In this document: in pieces, positions 36,230 to 47,661 of the stretch | Position numbering within the stretch: position 1 is the stretch's first letter | Layout of the letters: each line of letters begins with the position of its first letter | DNA from: Warburgia ugandensis | Taxonomy: Eukaryota; Streptophyta; Magnoliopsida; Canellales; Canellaceae | NCBI GenBank assembly: GCA_035236585.1 | Contig: CP141137.1 | Span: 10,618,327 to 10,682,326 of the forward strand | DNA length: 64,000 bases | Direction: 5' to 3' | Position numbers and translations under genes: made by a program | Notes under the pieces: generated by a model | Databases searched by the model: none | What the model was told of the DNA's origin: nothing | The model's input: the letters and a program-made list of their open reading frames with translations, nothing else

Positions 36230-36896
36230 TCACACCGCAAATAATGACATTGAGTCGCCGAAATGATCCACAACCCTTTGATTTCTATTGGATCTTTTAG
36301 AGGTTTCTTTCCAAGGTTTTCCTTTGAACTCCATATTCTTGTCTTTCTTCTGAAGCCGCTCCTTTTCTCTTGCTAATCTATCTTGCCTCATCTTATGATC
36401 TCCAATCTTAACTTTTTTAATTATTATTATCTAATGAACGATGGATAGAATGGGAGCCTTGGTGCAACGGTAAAAGTTGTTGTCATGTGACCTTGAGGTC
36501 ACGGGTTCAAGGCGTGGAAACAACCTCTTTTAAAAATACAAGGTAAGGCTGCATACTATAAGCCCTTGTGGTCCGCCCCTTTCTCGGACCCTGCGTAGGT
36601 AGGAGCTTAGTGCACCAGGGCTACCCTTTATCTAATGAATGATGGATACGCACTCTCTCAAACACTCTTGAGAAGTTCATTAACTCATGACCTTCGTATT
36701 AATACTCACTCTTGTACCACTCAAAAACTTCTTTTTCCATTTCTTCAACTAAAAAATAATAATAATCTCTGAGCAATTGTCAAAGGTATTTCTTCAGTGG
36801 TTTCTTTATAACAATCTGGGTATACTTCTGCAATCTTTCCACGGATGATCCCTACAAAACGGGATAGGATCTTAGATCCTTCGTATTCTTCATCAT
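36230..36896 (-). pseudogene. Possible 3' exons of an unidentified minus-strand gene
   Basis: Two coding-like patches fit one spliced minus-strand gene. The first (36896-36710) begins after TTTCAG, contains DDEEYEGSKILSRFVGIIRG and later EEMEKEVFEWYK, and ends at a strong GTGAGT donor. The second (36411-36230) begins after an AAAAAAG acceptor, reads in compatible phase as IKIGDHKMRQDRLAREKERL, then more basic sequence, and stops at 36230-36232. A one-base frame change near a T-run (about 36748-36753) breaks the first patch, so it is either a pseudogene or carries a sequence error. An Au-SINE (36449-36627) lies in the intervening intron. I do not recognise the protein. It would be convergent with the LACTB2-like gene. 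Confidence 0.35.
36449..36627 (+). mobile_element. Au-type SINE, complete
   Basis: This is a tRNA-derived SINE. An A-box-like TGGTGCAACGG and a B-box GGTTCAAGG lie in the head, and the body has CTTGTGGTCCGCCCC and ends in a T-rich tail. It is flanked by a 21-bp target duplication with one mismatch (36428-36448 and 36628-36648). Confidence 0.88.
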
Positions 36897-37008
36897 CTGA
36901 AACCCATTAATTTTTTCTGGTGGTGATAGAGAGAAGGATGAAAAAGATTGTCCTTTTTGCATTTGTCATGTTTAATTTTACCGATTTACCGGGCAAGTTT
37001 GTAATTGC

Positions 37009-37177
37009 AACAGGCAGCCCTAGGGCACAAAGCTCCTGCCAATGCGGGGTCCGGGGAAGGGCAAACTACAAGGACCTATAGTAGTATTTTTGTAATAGGA
37101 TATTTTCACGCCTTGAACCCGTGACCTTAAGGCCACATGGGGACAACTTCTACCATTGCGCCAAGGCTCCCCTCCAG
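37009..37177 (-). mobile_element. Au-type SINE, complete
   Basis: This is the reverse complement of the SINE consensus, with B-box CTTGAACCC near 37110. It is flanked by a 12-bp target duplication GTTTGTAATTGC (36997-37008 and 37178-37189). Confidence 0.87.
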
Positions 37178-37309
37178 GTTTGTAATTGCTCAGGGACAAA
37201 ACGTTTATCTGATTTGACATTCCCCAGATAGCCAAGGTGTTAGACCACTCGTATATTGAATACCTATAAGATATTGTTTTATGGACCTCAAACTGTTTAT
37301 TTTACAGGC

Positions 37310-37376
37310 TCTTGTGGTCTGCCCCCTCCCCAACCCTCACGTAGGTGAGAGTTTCGTGCAAGAGGCTGCCCTTTTT
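37310..37376 (+). mobile_element. Au-type SINE, 5'-truncated fragment
   Basis: Only the 3' body is present (CTCTTGTGGTCTGCCCC to GGCTGCCCTTTT). The tRNA-like head with the internal promoter is missing. Confidence 0.75.
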
Positions 37377-37689
37377 AAAAGGTACAAAAAACAATGTCTT
37401 GAATATATTCAAGAGAGAGAAATGATACAGGTAAGAGTGCTCCTACATATTTAGGAGCCTTCCCCATAAGACATACAAGTCTTATTAACCTTAGATGCTG
37501 GTTAAATTTCAATTGCCTTAACATATACTTAACCAGCATCTAAGGTTCATTAGACATGTACGTCTTATGGGGAAGGCTCTTAAATATGTGGGACCGTAAA
37601 AGCTTATACATATATCATTCCTCTTCAATAGATGAGGTGGTTTGGTATCTTGGCTATCCCAACGTGACATTAAAAATATACAAAATGAG

Positions 37690-37850
37690 CTCAGCGCGTA
37701 TTTTTTAATACAAACACAAAGCAATATTTTGCATCGTAGAAATTCTGAGTTCACATCCAGCAAGGAAATTTGTACCAAACGCTCCGGAACCGATTTTGAG
37801 AGTAGCTCCTCCCTTAGCTTGGTTTTCATCCTTAACAATTGGAGTCAATT
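37690..37850 (+). pseudogene. Relic of the 3' end of a GT14 (BC10-like) gene
   Basis: The + strand encodes ARKFVPNAPEPILRVAPPLA (about 37757-37816), nearly the same as the C-terminus of the intact gene (ARKFVPSALEPLLRIAPPLL at about 48232-48291). Sequence after the stop also matches the 3' flank of that gene. Upstream the resemblance fades within about 60 bp. It marks the left end of the first copy of the segmental duplication, so the rest of this gene copy was either deleted or never included. Confidence 0.78.
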
Positions 37851-37901
37851 GAATTGGGAGTAGCCTGTATTACATTTCTTTATGTAACATATTGTTGAAA
37901 G

Positions 37902-37905
<4 letters not shown>

Positions 37906-37967
<62 letters not shown>
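37906..37967. repeat. (CT)n microsatellite
   Basis: This is an uninterrupted CT run of about 62 bp. Copy 2 of the duplication has only a few CT units at the matching place (48377-48384), so the run expanded or shrank after duplication. Confidence 0.97.
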
Positions 37968-37970
<3 letters not shown>

Positions 37971-38461
37971 GAACGCATGCAATGAACAACTTCATCCAAT
38001 AAGTGTTAGATTTGCCCCATCTCAAATAACGCAGTCCATATCTTACATTCAGATATCATATCTATTTTTTGACCTTTTAATACCAAAATGTGGATGTTGT
38101 TCTATGTTTTAACACTTTTCAGTGTCATGTCATCTAGTTTTTGGCATAAAAAATGTTAAAAAATGAAGACCTAGAGATATCCAATAGCTGTGAGATTTGA
38201 TTCACAAGTAAGACTATCAATCAAAACAGATCAATCTGCTATCCGAAACAGACCGATAGTATATGGAATGTAAAATTTTATTCATCTCTTTCTCTCTAGA
38301 AAACCCCAGTTGTTGTAGACTGAAGGAAGGCACAGCTGAAAACAAAATCGATTTTGGGGTTCCATTATTCGTCTTTCTCTCTATGTATAAAATCCTAGCT
38401 GTTGCAGAGGTAAGGAGCAGAGATAGTGGTAAGATTGATGGCTTAGCACGACCTTTTTACA

Positions 38462-38640
38462 AGCGGAGTCTTGGCACAACGGTAAAAGTTGTCATCATGT
38501 GACCTTGAGGCCACGGGTTCAAAGTGTGGAAACAGCATCTTGTAAAAATACAAGGTAAGGCTGCCTACAATAGGCCCTTGTGGTCCGCCCCTTCCCAAAC
38601 CCCACATAGGCCAGAGCTTTGTGCATCGGGGCCGCCCCTA
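38462..38640 (+). mobile_element. Au-type SINE, inserted in duplication copy 1 only
   Basis: The head has TTGGCACAACGG and the B-box GGTTCAAAG, and the body has GGCCCTTGTGGTCCGCCCC. The matching place in copy 2 (about 49173-49200) lacks it, so it arrived after the duplication. Confidence 0.85.
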
Positions 38641-38688
38641 AGAAAGGGAGGAAAGGGTGCCAACTGAGATGGAGTTGTATGAGTCTAG

Positions 38689-38840
38689 TTGAAAACATTG
38701 TGCCACAACCACCAAGATTTTAACATCTTCAAGTGGTGGAAAGTTAATGGTCCTAGATATCATACAGTAGCCATGATGGCTAGTGGTGTTTTGGCATTCT
38801 CGGTCTCCTCACTTGCTATCAGAGACTGTACAGAGTTTGG
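38689..38840 (+). pseudogene. hAT transposase C-terminal remnant (copy 1)
   Basis: The frame reads DFNIFKWWKVNGPRYHTVAM then ASGVLAFSVSSLA, matching the dimerisation (hATC) region of plant hAT transposases, whose usual form is FDILKWWKxNxxRYPxLxxMAxDVLAxPxSTVASE. The rest of the transposase was not found. A second decayed copy lies at 49380-49610 in the duplicate. Confidence 0.68.
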
Positions 38841-40098
38841 TCTGGGAACAATATTGGTTTCAAGCATTATTATTTGGCAATTGACAAATTGTCCTTGAAT
38901 TGAGTTTTCATTTATTTTGTCCTTAAGAGGAAATGGTTTATACTCACACTGAGTGTTGCTTTGTGGCTAACGTGTTTTCTTTTTCAATCTAAATGTGCAT
39001 TGGATGAGAGTAGCTCTTGCTCTTTTGGACATGAAGAGCAAAACTGGCTCTAGATTTACTTTTATTCTACAATCTGTTAAGGTTAGTTGTTTAACTTTTT
39101 GGATGCATTTTGCACACCTCTATGTTCTTTCTCCTAGTCCTAACTAAGTACTTAATATATGGTCCTCTTTTGTGTTTCACATCCATAATTGGAAGAAGAT
39201 GCGACTAGTGATATAGGAATTTTTCAATGAGGAGTTGGTCATAGTTTAAAATCAATTATCTGTGGGATAATGACGTAAATGAATACTTGTTTTGACATGC
39301 TAAGTCCATTTCAGCAGTTGATATTAAAAAATATGAACTCTTTATTGACTTATGTTTCACAAATGTAAGGAAGGCATTGTACATGAAGAATTTTCCAAGT
39401 GAGAACAGTTGAAGAGGGAATGGGATCAGTGTAAGCTTTCTTGCTTTTACTTCTAAGTGGACGGTTTAGTTGATTCCTACATTATTTAAGTTTTCATGTT
39501 ATATTGCAATAATAAATTTTAAATGAAGACTGTGATCAAATAGGGCTGGTGGTTAATTATTTGTTCAACTTCTATTGCAAGTTATTCTTAAAATGTGATT
39601 CCTCATAGTTTACAGGTCATGCAAACGAATTTTGGAGTTCTGTGTATTTAAGACAATGCATTATTTGCATAGTCTTTTATTTGTATCTCTTGATGATGGA
39701 ACCAGTCCACTGTATGCACTCATTGGGTTGATCACCTCACTAATGAATTCTTTTTTTTTAATACTTCTTTGGTCATGTAGTAAATCAGTTTGCTTTGTAT
39801 GGTGTTTTCAACGACAACAAGCCAGATTTTCATGTTTGCTATGCCACCACCTAAAGCAAAAGCCTGCTACGAATCACTAATTGGTAAATTTCACAAATCA
39901 TAGAATTACTTTGAACTATTCTACGAGCTTATTATATATTTTAAGTTCTACATTTTGTCTATTCTTAGCCTATTTTATGTTTCAAAACATTTATACAAAA
40001 TTGTGCATTAAAAGGCTTATGTTTATATTCCAGCACAATTAATGACTGCTTCAAGTGTCAAGATTGATGATGGATGTATTAGAGAGAATATGGATAAA

Positions 40099-40286
40099 TG
40101 GGCAGCCCCGGTGCACAAAGCTCCCGCGTATGCAGGGTCCAGGGAAGGGGCGGGCTATAATAGTCTAAAGTAGGCAGCCTTACCTTGCATTTTTGCAAGA
40201 GGCTGATTCTACGCCTTGAACCCGTGACCTCAAGGTCACATGACGACAACTTTTACCGTTGCGCCAATGCTCCCCTTCAGTTTCCT
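40099..40286 (-). mobile_element. Au-type SINE, inserted in duplication copy 1 only
   Basis: This is a complete minus-strand SINE flanked by a perfect 20-bp target duplication (TTAGAGAGAATATGGATAAA at 40079-40098 and 40287-40306). The matching place in copy 2 (about 51495-51520) has a single uninterrupted site. Confidence 0.9.
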
Positions 40287-41481
40287 TTAGAGAGAATATG
40301 GATAAAAGCAATAAAAATGAGACATTTGGCACCAAAATTCAGACATCATTTATAGTTAAAATTTGATTGTTTGACACAACCTAGCGTGAAGTATACTAAA
40401 ATCCACTAAAAAGAGTGAAGTAGGCAGCTTCAAACGCTTGAAAAAGGTATATCACTTTATGCATTAATCTAACGAGCCTTGTTTGGTGAATCTTGGCCTT
40501 CATTCCTTAGTTCCTTGTCACTCTAAAGAGTTTTTTTTCATTTTTATCCTTGTTTGCTAATAAGTTGAAAACTGAATGATGTCGTCCCACAAGCCAAAGG
40601 AGTTACCAAAACCAAACAGCTATTATAATGCAGAATTGAACTGAATGGAATGAATACGGAATGGCATAGGATTATCTGAACTACAATCTGTATATGTATC
40701 CAATCTGACGAAATTCATTTGAATGGATACGGAATGGTGTAAAATCCATTGGCAGCCCTATTCACAAGTCATCTGAATAGTGTATATCAGATGAATGATT
40801 TGGATAACCAAACAAAATTAAAAAAGGCAAACCCACCATCCAATCTTAGTAGGCCTATGATAAAACCATGATACAACCGATTGCATCTATTAATTCCTCT
40901 CTCTCTCAAGTGCACAATCACAAGTTCAAGGAGCAAAGTACTTTTGATGGTCACAACTCACAAAGATTATAGGCGTGATTGTTGCCTGATTAGAGACGCA
41001 GGACAAGTTACCAAGTCAACCGTCCTAGCTCCATAGTCTATATGAATCTCACTAGGAAGATAAAGAGACCAAACCTAGGATAATGGCGAGGAAAACTTCG
41101 TGTTTAGTGTCTGCTACGAGTTCACCAGTCAATGGGAAAAAGTATATATTTGGTTGCTATCAAACGAGGTTGGCAAAATGCCTCAAATTTTCTAAAGCAG
41201 CGTTTGACGATTATTTCCTTGGAAGCAATGGGAAGAACACCCATGTGGTGTAACACGATCAGGTACGGGAACTTTTACACGGTGGACTCTACCTACGAGT
41301 TGATCTGAAATGCCCATCGATATCGGATCAATCTCAATGGACAAAATTAGGTTGTCGTAAAAGCAATCGTTCAGATGGACATCCAAAAGAACTGGTGGAC
41401 CCAACATGAAGAATTGGTTTATATGCCGGTCCTGCACTAGTACATGCACGCAAAGAAATTTGCCTTCCTCAGTTCCTAAAT

Positions 41482-41595
41482 CAACCTCTTACAAAATGCA
41501 AAATAAGGCTATGTACTATTTACTCTTGTGGTCTAGCCCTTCTCCGGACCTCGCATATGCAGCAGCTTCATGCACCAAGGCTGCCCTTTTTAAGT
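41482..41595 (+). mobile_element. Au-type SINE, 5'-truncated
   Basis: The fragment begins within the body (ACCTCTTACAAAATGCA) and runs to AAGGCTGCCCTTTTT. The promoter head is absent. Confidence 0.7.
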
Positions 41596-41707
41596 TCCAA
41601 AATCAAACTTTGGAAGGAAAAACTACACGCACATAAAAATTCACGTTCATTACCTTGAAAATGTTTGCTTGATCTTGTAGCAGTACACAGGAAAGTCGTA
41701 AGAGAGT

Positions 41708-43162
41708 TTATTTAACCATATATCTTGTGCATTTCTGTTGGCATATCTTCTGTGATGTCACTTATAATATCTTCTATGATATTTGATATACATGTCATAC
41801 ATTCAGTGATATTTTCTATGATATCTAGAATATGTGAGATATGTTCTGTAACATTTTAGGATATTTTTTGTAATATCTAAAATATGATATTAGAGATATT
41901 TTAATATTTTTTAGTTAAAAAATAATGCATCAATTAATTAGAATGCAATGACCCTCAAAATATGGGTAAATCAGCGCTATTGATATGGATCTAGAATCAT
42001 TGAATTTTCATCAACCTCAAATGGATGGGCAGCACAAGATGTAAATCCGCACCGACCATTCATATGGTTTAGGTGGGCTTAAGCAATACTTTAGGTGGGC
42101 CCATTTATGAGCAATTTGTCATTGTATGTACTTTGATTAATAATTTGATGGTCGTCTGATTTTCTTTATTAACAACATGAACGTTAAGCATTACTAACTA
42201 TAATCTAGGTTGATCTACAACTCTTGAGTACTGGTGGGTCTGGAATCATGGTGATCTAAACTATCACCAGCTCCAGAACTATACCAAAATACATTTGATC
42301 AAGTGGTCAGGATCCACCATTGAGGGTCTTCCACTCCAGCTGGATTTATTTGTAAGTTTTCATGGCTCTCCATTCTGCCACATCCAAATCATTGACCTAG
42401 GTTGGGTGGTGAATGCTTGCAAGTATAGCAAGAGTGGTAGGTTGGCGGCCAAAATGGTAACAAAATCTGCTCCATTGATGAATATGATCCTGACCACCAT
42501 CAACTCTTAGTGAAAAATCAATGGCTTTAAAATGTCAACCAGGCGGAGAAGACCTTGACCAACCAGATGGATGGTGAAGATCAGCCAATAATGATGATGT
42601 GCCCATCTCCATTGAACTCATATCTTATCAAGATATATTCTAGAGTAGATCAATGGTTCAAAGTTCCTTGGTAACGAATATGCAGGCAGCGCAAAGATTC
42701 TGTTATTAGGAAAGACCAAGACAACCAATAATTAATCTGGGCCCATATCATAGAAAGATTACAATCGTCAATGGTGGAAACTTTCATTTCTCTCTTAGCC
42801 ATAGGATATGGTACCATGCATGAGTGCCTATATGCATAAGTGCAAGCATTATTCTCTTCTTTAAAGTGAAGACACTCATTTCTTCTCTCTAAATATACAT
42901 GTTTTGAAGTTGATTTTTCTCTCTCTAGAAAGAATGAGAATTTACACTCTAAATAGGGGTTGGAATATCTTCAATAACACCAAACAAATCAACTACGATA
43001 ATATTAAATAAACCTAATATCTCACATATGGCCAAGATATCGCAATTAAATAAACTTGATATCTCAGATATGCCTAAGATATCGTTGTTAAATAACGTAC
43101 ACATTGAAGATATGCCATGATATCTCAGAAATGGCCAAAAAACGCAGTTAAACAAACCCCCC
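41708..43162. mobile_element. Candidate DNA transposon with diverged terminal inverted repeats
   Basis: The left end (GTTTATTTAAC... CATTTCTG... GGCATATCTTC) resembles the reverse complement of the right end (GTTTGTTTAAC... CATTTCTG... GGCATATCTTC). Both subterminal zones are full of GATATCT-like repeats. No transposase frame is seen, so it would be non-autonomous. The matching place in copy 2 of the duplication (near 63080) lacks it. The target duplication is unclear and the superfamily is not assigned. Confidence 0.48.
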
Positions 43163-43756
43163 TTGTAAAGAATGGTCTTAGGATCAGAGATCACTCATGG
43201 CTTTCAAATGTGCTGCGTGGAAGTGATCATGTCCGTTGATCAGGCTGGCTACAATGCAAGTCTACAAGTTGGTGTGGTTTCGATCTTTATTGTATTCAAT
43301 ATTATGGTGTGATATCCATCTAAAATGAAGATTAGAACCACTTTGGTTACAAGTACATCCCAATTGGCAAAGCTAATGCAATCTGGTTTATTGGGATAGA
43401 TTTATGTGGCATAATCCTATAACCCGGATTATATAGGCCTCACAAATAGGGCCCTACTTGTCTATCAGATCAGTGATCCTGATTACAGTTCACATGTCTG
43501 ATGTTGAGATCGTTTATCTTGATATAATGTACTATCAGAAAAATTAATCTTCTATCTGATTAATCTAAATATTAAATCTTCTATTAAAAATAAGATCAAT
43601 TATGTGATGCCAGTCCGTGCAATACGTGCCCATCTAGACGTATATAGATGGAGCCCACGGATTTTACTGATGCCTGAGATGAGAAGATATGGGACCATAT
43701 CACTGTTAATGGTGTTTGAGCTTAGATGAGATTAAGTAATATCTCCTCTTCTCACT

Positions 43757-44109
43757 GTTAGTGGTGCTTGAGATGAGACATCCCAATGTCATCTCAACTC
43801 ACCATTAGTGATTTGCATGTCGCTTCCATGTCAAGCCATCTTATCTAATTCCAAAGAGTAAAAGAGAATCATTTCTTCTCGTCCCAAATTCAGCACCATC
43901 CCTTTGTTTTCCTTGAGATAGAAATAAGACAAATGAGACATATCATTTCATCTCAAACCATCTCCTCCAACTAATCTCAACCATTTTATCTCAGTCCATC
44001 TTAAACTCACCTCACCCCACTTCATCTCATTCTAAATTTAGGTGATCTTAACCCAGCTTGAATCATCTCAAGCCAAATATCACTTCATGTCATCTCAAGC
44101 ACCACTAAC
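43757..44109. mobile_element. Candidate MITE with about 20-bp terminal inverted repeats
   Basis: GTTAGTGGTGCTTGAGATGA at the left end is the inverted complement of the right end (TCATCTCAAGCACCACTAAC). The interior is rich in ATCTCA motifs. The left part of the same sequence is present in copy 2 (from about 63797), which reaches the window end. There is no coding sequence. Confidence 0.55.
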
Positions 44110-44229
44110 TCATCATGCAAAGTTCTTTCTTTATGGATGATATTAAATCTCTGGTTGGTTAAGATTTAATGGCTTTGCTTTTATGCTTTTTGAACCATCC
44201 ATTTCTAGCGCCAAAATAACAAAGGTAAA

Positions 44230-44409
44230 AGGGCAGCTCCAATGCACGAAGCTCCCACCTATGCAGGGTCCGGGAAGGGGTAGAGCACAAGGGCCTATAG
44301 TAGGCAGTCTTACCTTGCATTTTTGTAAGAGGCTAATTCCACGCCTTGAACCTATGACCTCAAGGTCATACGACGATAACTTTTACTGTTGCGCCAAGGC
44401 TCCCCTTCT
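44230..44409 (-). mobile_element. Au-type SINE, complete
   Basis: This is a minus-strand copy with a perfect 19-bp target duplication (CCAAAATAACAAAGGTAAA at 44211-44229 and 44410-44428). Confidence 0.9.
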
Positions 44410-45057
44410 CCAAAATAACAAAGGTAAACAATTGAAAAAAGAAAATAACAGAGGTTAAGAGCATCGAACATTGGCTAGCGAGTTAAGATGTAGGCAAGAT
44501 CATTTTGGAATTGCAAGACATGAAAGTTTGAATTTGGGAATAAATCGGTATATATATATATATATTAACTTGGCAGACACATAATAACTGATTACTTGGC
44601 CAATTATTTGTGAAATGTGAATTTTATTTGGTAAGTCGTGTTAGTTTCTTAACACTTTCTTTGAGTTTCAAAAATATAGCAATATTCGAATTGTTTGGAA
44701 AAACTTCAGGCAACAAAACGTTAGAATTTATTTTTAAAAATTCAACCATTTGGAGAATTTTGTGATCGTGGATATGACCACGGTGGGGAAGCCATAGCCT
44801 CCGTCTGGACCTGGTTAGTTACAAGGCTGAGTAGCCCATTGCAATAATTTAAATACAAAATGAATAGCGAATAATTGTCTAATTTAAGTACATGATTTAC
44901 GCTGAGTCCATGATACATCCAGAGCCCCGACCCTAACCAATAGTATTTGGCTTTTAAAGATCAACGGCCTAGAATTCTCAAAAAGCATCTATGGAAAATC
45001 TTAACTGATAAAAGAGTTAACGGCATCTAAAAGAAAGAATTTTGCGGCAATGGTAAC

Positions 45058-45215
45058 TAAATAGGAGCCTTGGCTTAAGGTAGAGCTGTTGCCACGTGAC
45101 CTTGAGATCACAAATTCAAAGTATAAAAGCAGCCTCTTACAAAATATAAAATAAGACTAAGTACTGTTAACCTTTATGGTCTACTGTTCCTCACTGCGCA
45201 GGTACAGCACGCCCA
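45058..45215 (+). mobile_element. Au-type SINE, diverged
   Basis: The head (GGAGCCTTGGCTTAAGGTAG) and the body (CAGCCTCTTACAAAATA) are recognisable, but the B-box is mutated and the 3' end is short. It lies about 430 bp upstream of the GT14 gene start. Confidence 0.68.
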
Positions 45216-45639
45216 GACAAGCGAGTCTCAGTCTACAAAGACGAAGTGAAGTACCACATGAAACTCGTAAAGACAACATACACGCTCTCTCTCTTGTACG
45301 AGCGCAATGGCCAAGTGAACCTGTAATCACGCCATCCATCGCTTGGCTTGGCTATTCCATGTACCAAATATGGGAAAAGATGGCCTTAAGGAAGCCTCAA
45401 CAAACTTGCTAAAGCAAGTAGATTCATCCACCACAAAGGGGCAACTCCCTCCCTTATCTCTGAAAATCTTCCACTTCCTGCGTTTCCCATGTGCCCCTAC
45501 ACCCAATAAATTCCTCTCTCCAAACGTTACACCGACCAACCTTTTTCCCGAACTTATGCATTTTCTTTTGCTAAGCTCCTGGCCAATTACTTAAAAGAGT
45601 CTCTATATTAGTACAAGCTTAGTAGAAATCACCGCGAGG
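45216..45639. promoter_or_regulatory. Upstream region and likely 5' UTR of the GT14 gene
   Basis: The start codon at 45640 is the first ATG of the gene's frame. A TATA-like CTCTATATTAG lies at about 45601-45611, too close to the ATG to be certain as a promoter. No other regulatory motif is supported. Confidence 0.35.
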
Positions 45640-46224
45640 ATGAAGATGAAAGAAACCGAGGAGAGTAAGACAGTGGTCAAGGACCAGACTCTCCGAAGCC
45701 GGAGGGATGTGAGAGACGGAAATTTGCAGATTACAACAGTAATATTGCTCTTCACCTCCCTCGTTATCGTGGGTTTGTTCATCAGCTTCCAAGCCAGAAA
45801 ATTCGTCATCTCCGAAGAAATTTTCTTTCCCCAGATGGAGAAATTCTCGCCGTTCATCCAATCTCCGTCATCTCCATTTGTATCAAGTCCTCTCTTATGC
45901 AACTCTTCTTCTTCTTTTCCTCCTCCTCCTCCTTTCAATTTGTCTGAATTAGTAGCTCCAAAACAACTCTGGCATTCCATGACCGATGACGAACTGCGGT
46001 GGCGAGCATCGATGAAGCCACGTATGAAGGAGTACCCATACAAGCGAAAGCCAAAGGTGGCATTTATGTTTCTTGTGAGAGGAAGATTGCCGCTGGGTCC
46101 TCTTTGGGAGAAGTTCTTCAAGGGACATGATGGTCTCTTCTCCATTTACCTTCATTCGTCGCCGGAATTCAGCGAGGAAGCACCGGAGACTTCCGTCTTC
46201 TACAAGCGTCGGATACCAAGCAAG
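45640..46224 (+). CDS. GT14 core-2/I-branching glycosyltransferase (BC10-like), exon 1
   Basis: This exon encodes residues 1-195. Residues about 30-52 (ITTVILLFTSLVIVGLFISF) form a single membrane span near the N-terminus, giving a type II Golgi membrane protein. A serine/proline-rich stem (SSSSFPPPPPFNLSEL) follows, then the start of the catalytic domain: KPKVAFMFLVRGRLPLGPLW and HDGLFSIYLHSSPEF, the signature of the plant DUF266/GT14 family. The exon ends in phase 0 at a GTCAGC donor. Plant members such as rice BC10 affect cell-wall composition; the exact sugar donor and acceptor are not known from sequence. The start was chosen because it is the first ATG and it directly precedes a charged, then hydrophobic N-terminus. 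Confidence 0.92.
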
Positions 46225-47661
46225 GTCAGCTCTTTCCCTTTTACATAATCCTACTAGTAGATTGAATATTGGGGGGATGATACATCCACCCCTTTCTGTA
46301 GAGAGAGATGGAGAGAGAAAAGGGTTGGCCAAAGGGGTGTGAATATAATCATCCTAAATACTATTGCTTATTATCTAAAAAGAAGGGAAATCCATTGTAC
46401 CCATCACGTACTCGCATTATATTCTTGTAAGAAGCGTTTCTAGATATAGGGGCTTCCAAATACATATTTTGCTAAACACATGTTGAGGAATAACCAACCT
46501 GCAACGATGAATAGAGAAGGTATATTGGTACCATGAATGACCCAGCATTGAATATTGGTAATAATATTAGCTAAAGAGTAATTCTCCTGTGCTTTCATAC
46601 ATGCTAAGCTCCACATAATCTTGTACAATCAAAGAGGTTCGATTTCTTGAAAGATAAAAAAGGGGCAGCCTTGGTGCATGAAGCTCCCGCCTATGCGGGG
46701 TCTAGGGAAGGGGCGGACCACAAGGGCCTAAAGTACACAGTCTTACCTTGCATTTTGCGAGAGGCTATTTCCACGACTTGAACCCGTGACCTCAAGGTCA
46801 CATGATGACAACTTTTACCGTTGTGCCAAGGCTCCCCTTCGATTTTTTGAAAGATGGGATTAGTAAATGGAAAATTACTAGTCTGTCATCTTTGTGAGAT
46901 GGTCAACATTATACTGAAAGTGTTTTAGAGTATACTGAATTAGCACAGCTATCCTTGCTTTGACATAGCAGTACTGTCTCATTCAGTATTAAAAAGAAAT
47001 GATACATAATTCTTTTCTTTCCTTCTTGTTTCTTATCTACGTATGAAGTGCGTGGCGTAGTCAACAAGTACTTGAAGACTTAGTCTCTCTCAAATGAGGA
47101 ATTTAACACCATACATGTCAATATTTGTACAGACTGAAAGTAACAGGGCTGACCATGTGACTACCTATTCCATCTAATTACTAGTTCGATTAGTGATCTT
47201 GTGATATGTCCACCCCCCACCCCCTTTCCAACCCCAACAAAAAGGTACAAGTTTACTTTGGCTGGTGGCTGCTAAAGTGTAATCCAAACATTTCATCTCC
47301 AGGCTTTATTTAAAATATATAATAGATTGTAAACAAATCTTCAGCAATCATAGGGTCAGAATGCTCAAATGCATAATCAAGAAATGGCGATCTTTCAGTG
47401 ATCCAAGGCTTTGATCTTGTTGGCAGTGGATCAGATGGGCTGTCTCCCTAAAACCATCTCTCATTGGATGATTTTAAGAGTATATTAATTGGTTGTTTTA
47501 TACATAAAACAGTGACTACTAATTTTTGCAGTTTAACTAGGAACAAACTTGACACAAGCATGTTTCCTCCGTAAGAGCTGCTAGGCCTACATAGTGGATT
47601 ACAGATCAGTTACCAAGTGCATGCACTTATCAATAAGAACCCCATGTTTCTTACTTTTCAG
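46225..47661 (+). other. Intron of the GT14 gene
   Basis: This 1437-bp intron runs from a GTCAGC donor to a TTACTTTTCAG acceptor, phase 0. It holds a complete minus-strand Au-SINE (46656-46837) and otherwise nothing recognised. Confidence 0.9.
46656..46837 (-). mobile_element. Au-type SINE in the GT14 intron
   Basis: This is a minus-strand copy flanked by an 18-bp target duplication with one mismatch (46638-46655 and 46838-46855). Its B-box sequence is well preserved. Confidence 0.9.

Larger units (their letters stand above)
37700..43950 (+). repeat. Segmental duplication, copy 1
   Basis: From the GT14 relic onward this region runs parallel to 48200-64000. Matched blocks include 37865-38330 with 48330-48600, 38690-39600 with 49380-51010, 39620-40760 with 51060-51946, 40770-41285 with 60640-63060, and 43215-43950 with 63100-63960. 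Copy 1 alone has SINEs at 38462 and 40099 and the inverted-repeat element at 41708-43162. Confidence 0.85.

Noticed and set aside
36449..36627. tRNA-like promoter boxes suggesting a tRNA gene
   Set aside because: The boxes belong to the head of an Au-type SINE; no cloverleaf with a proper acceptor stem is present, and the target duplication shows it is an insertion.
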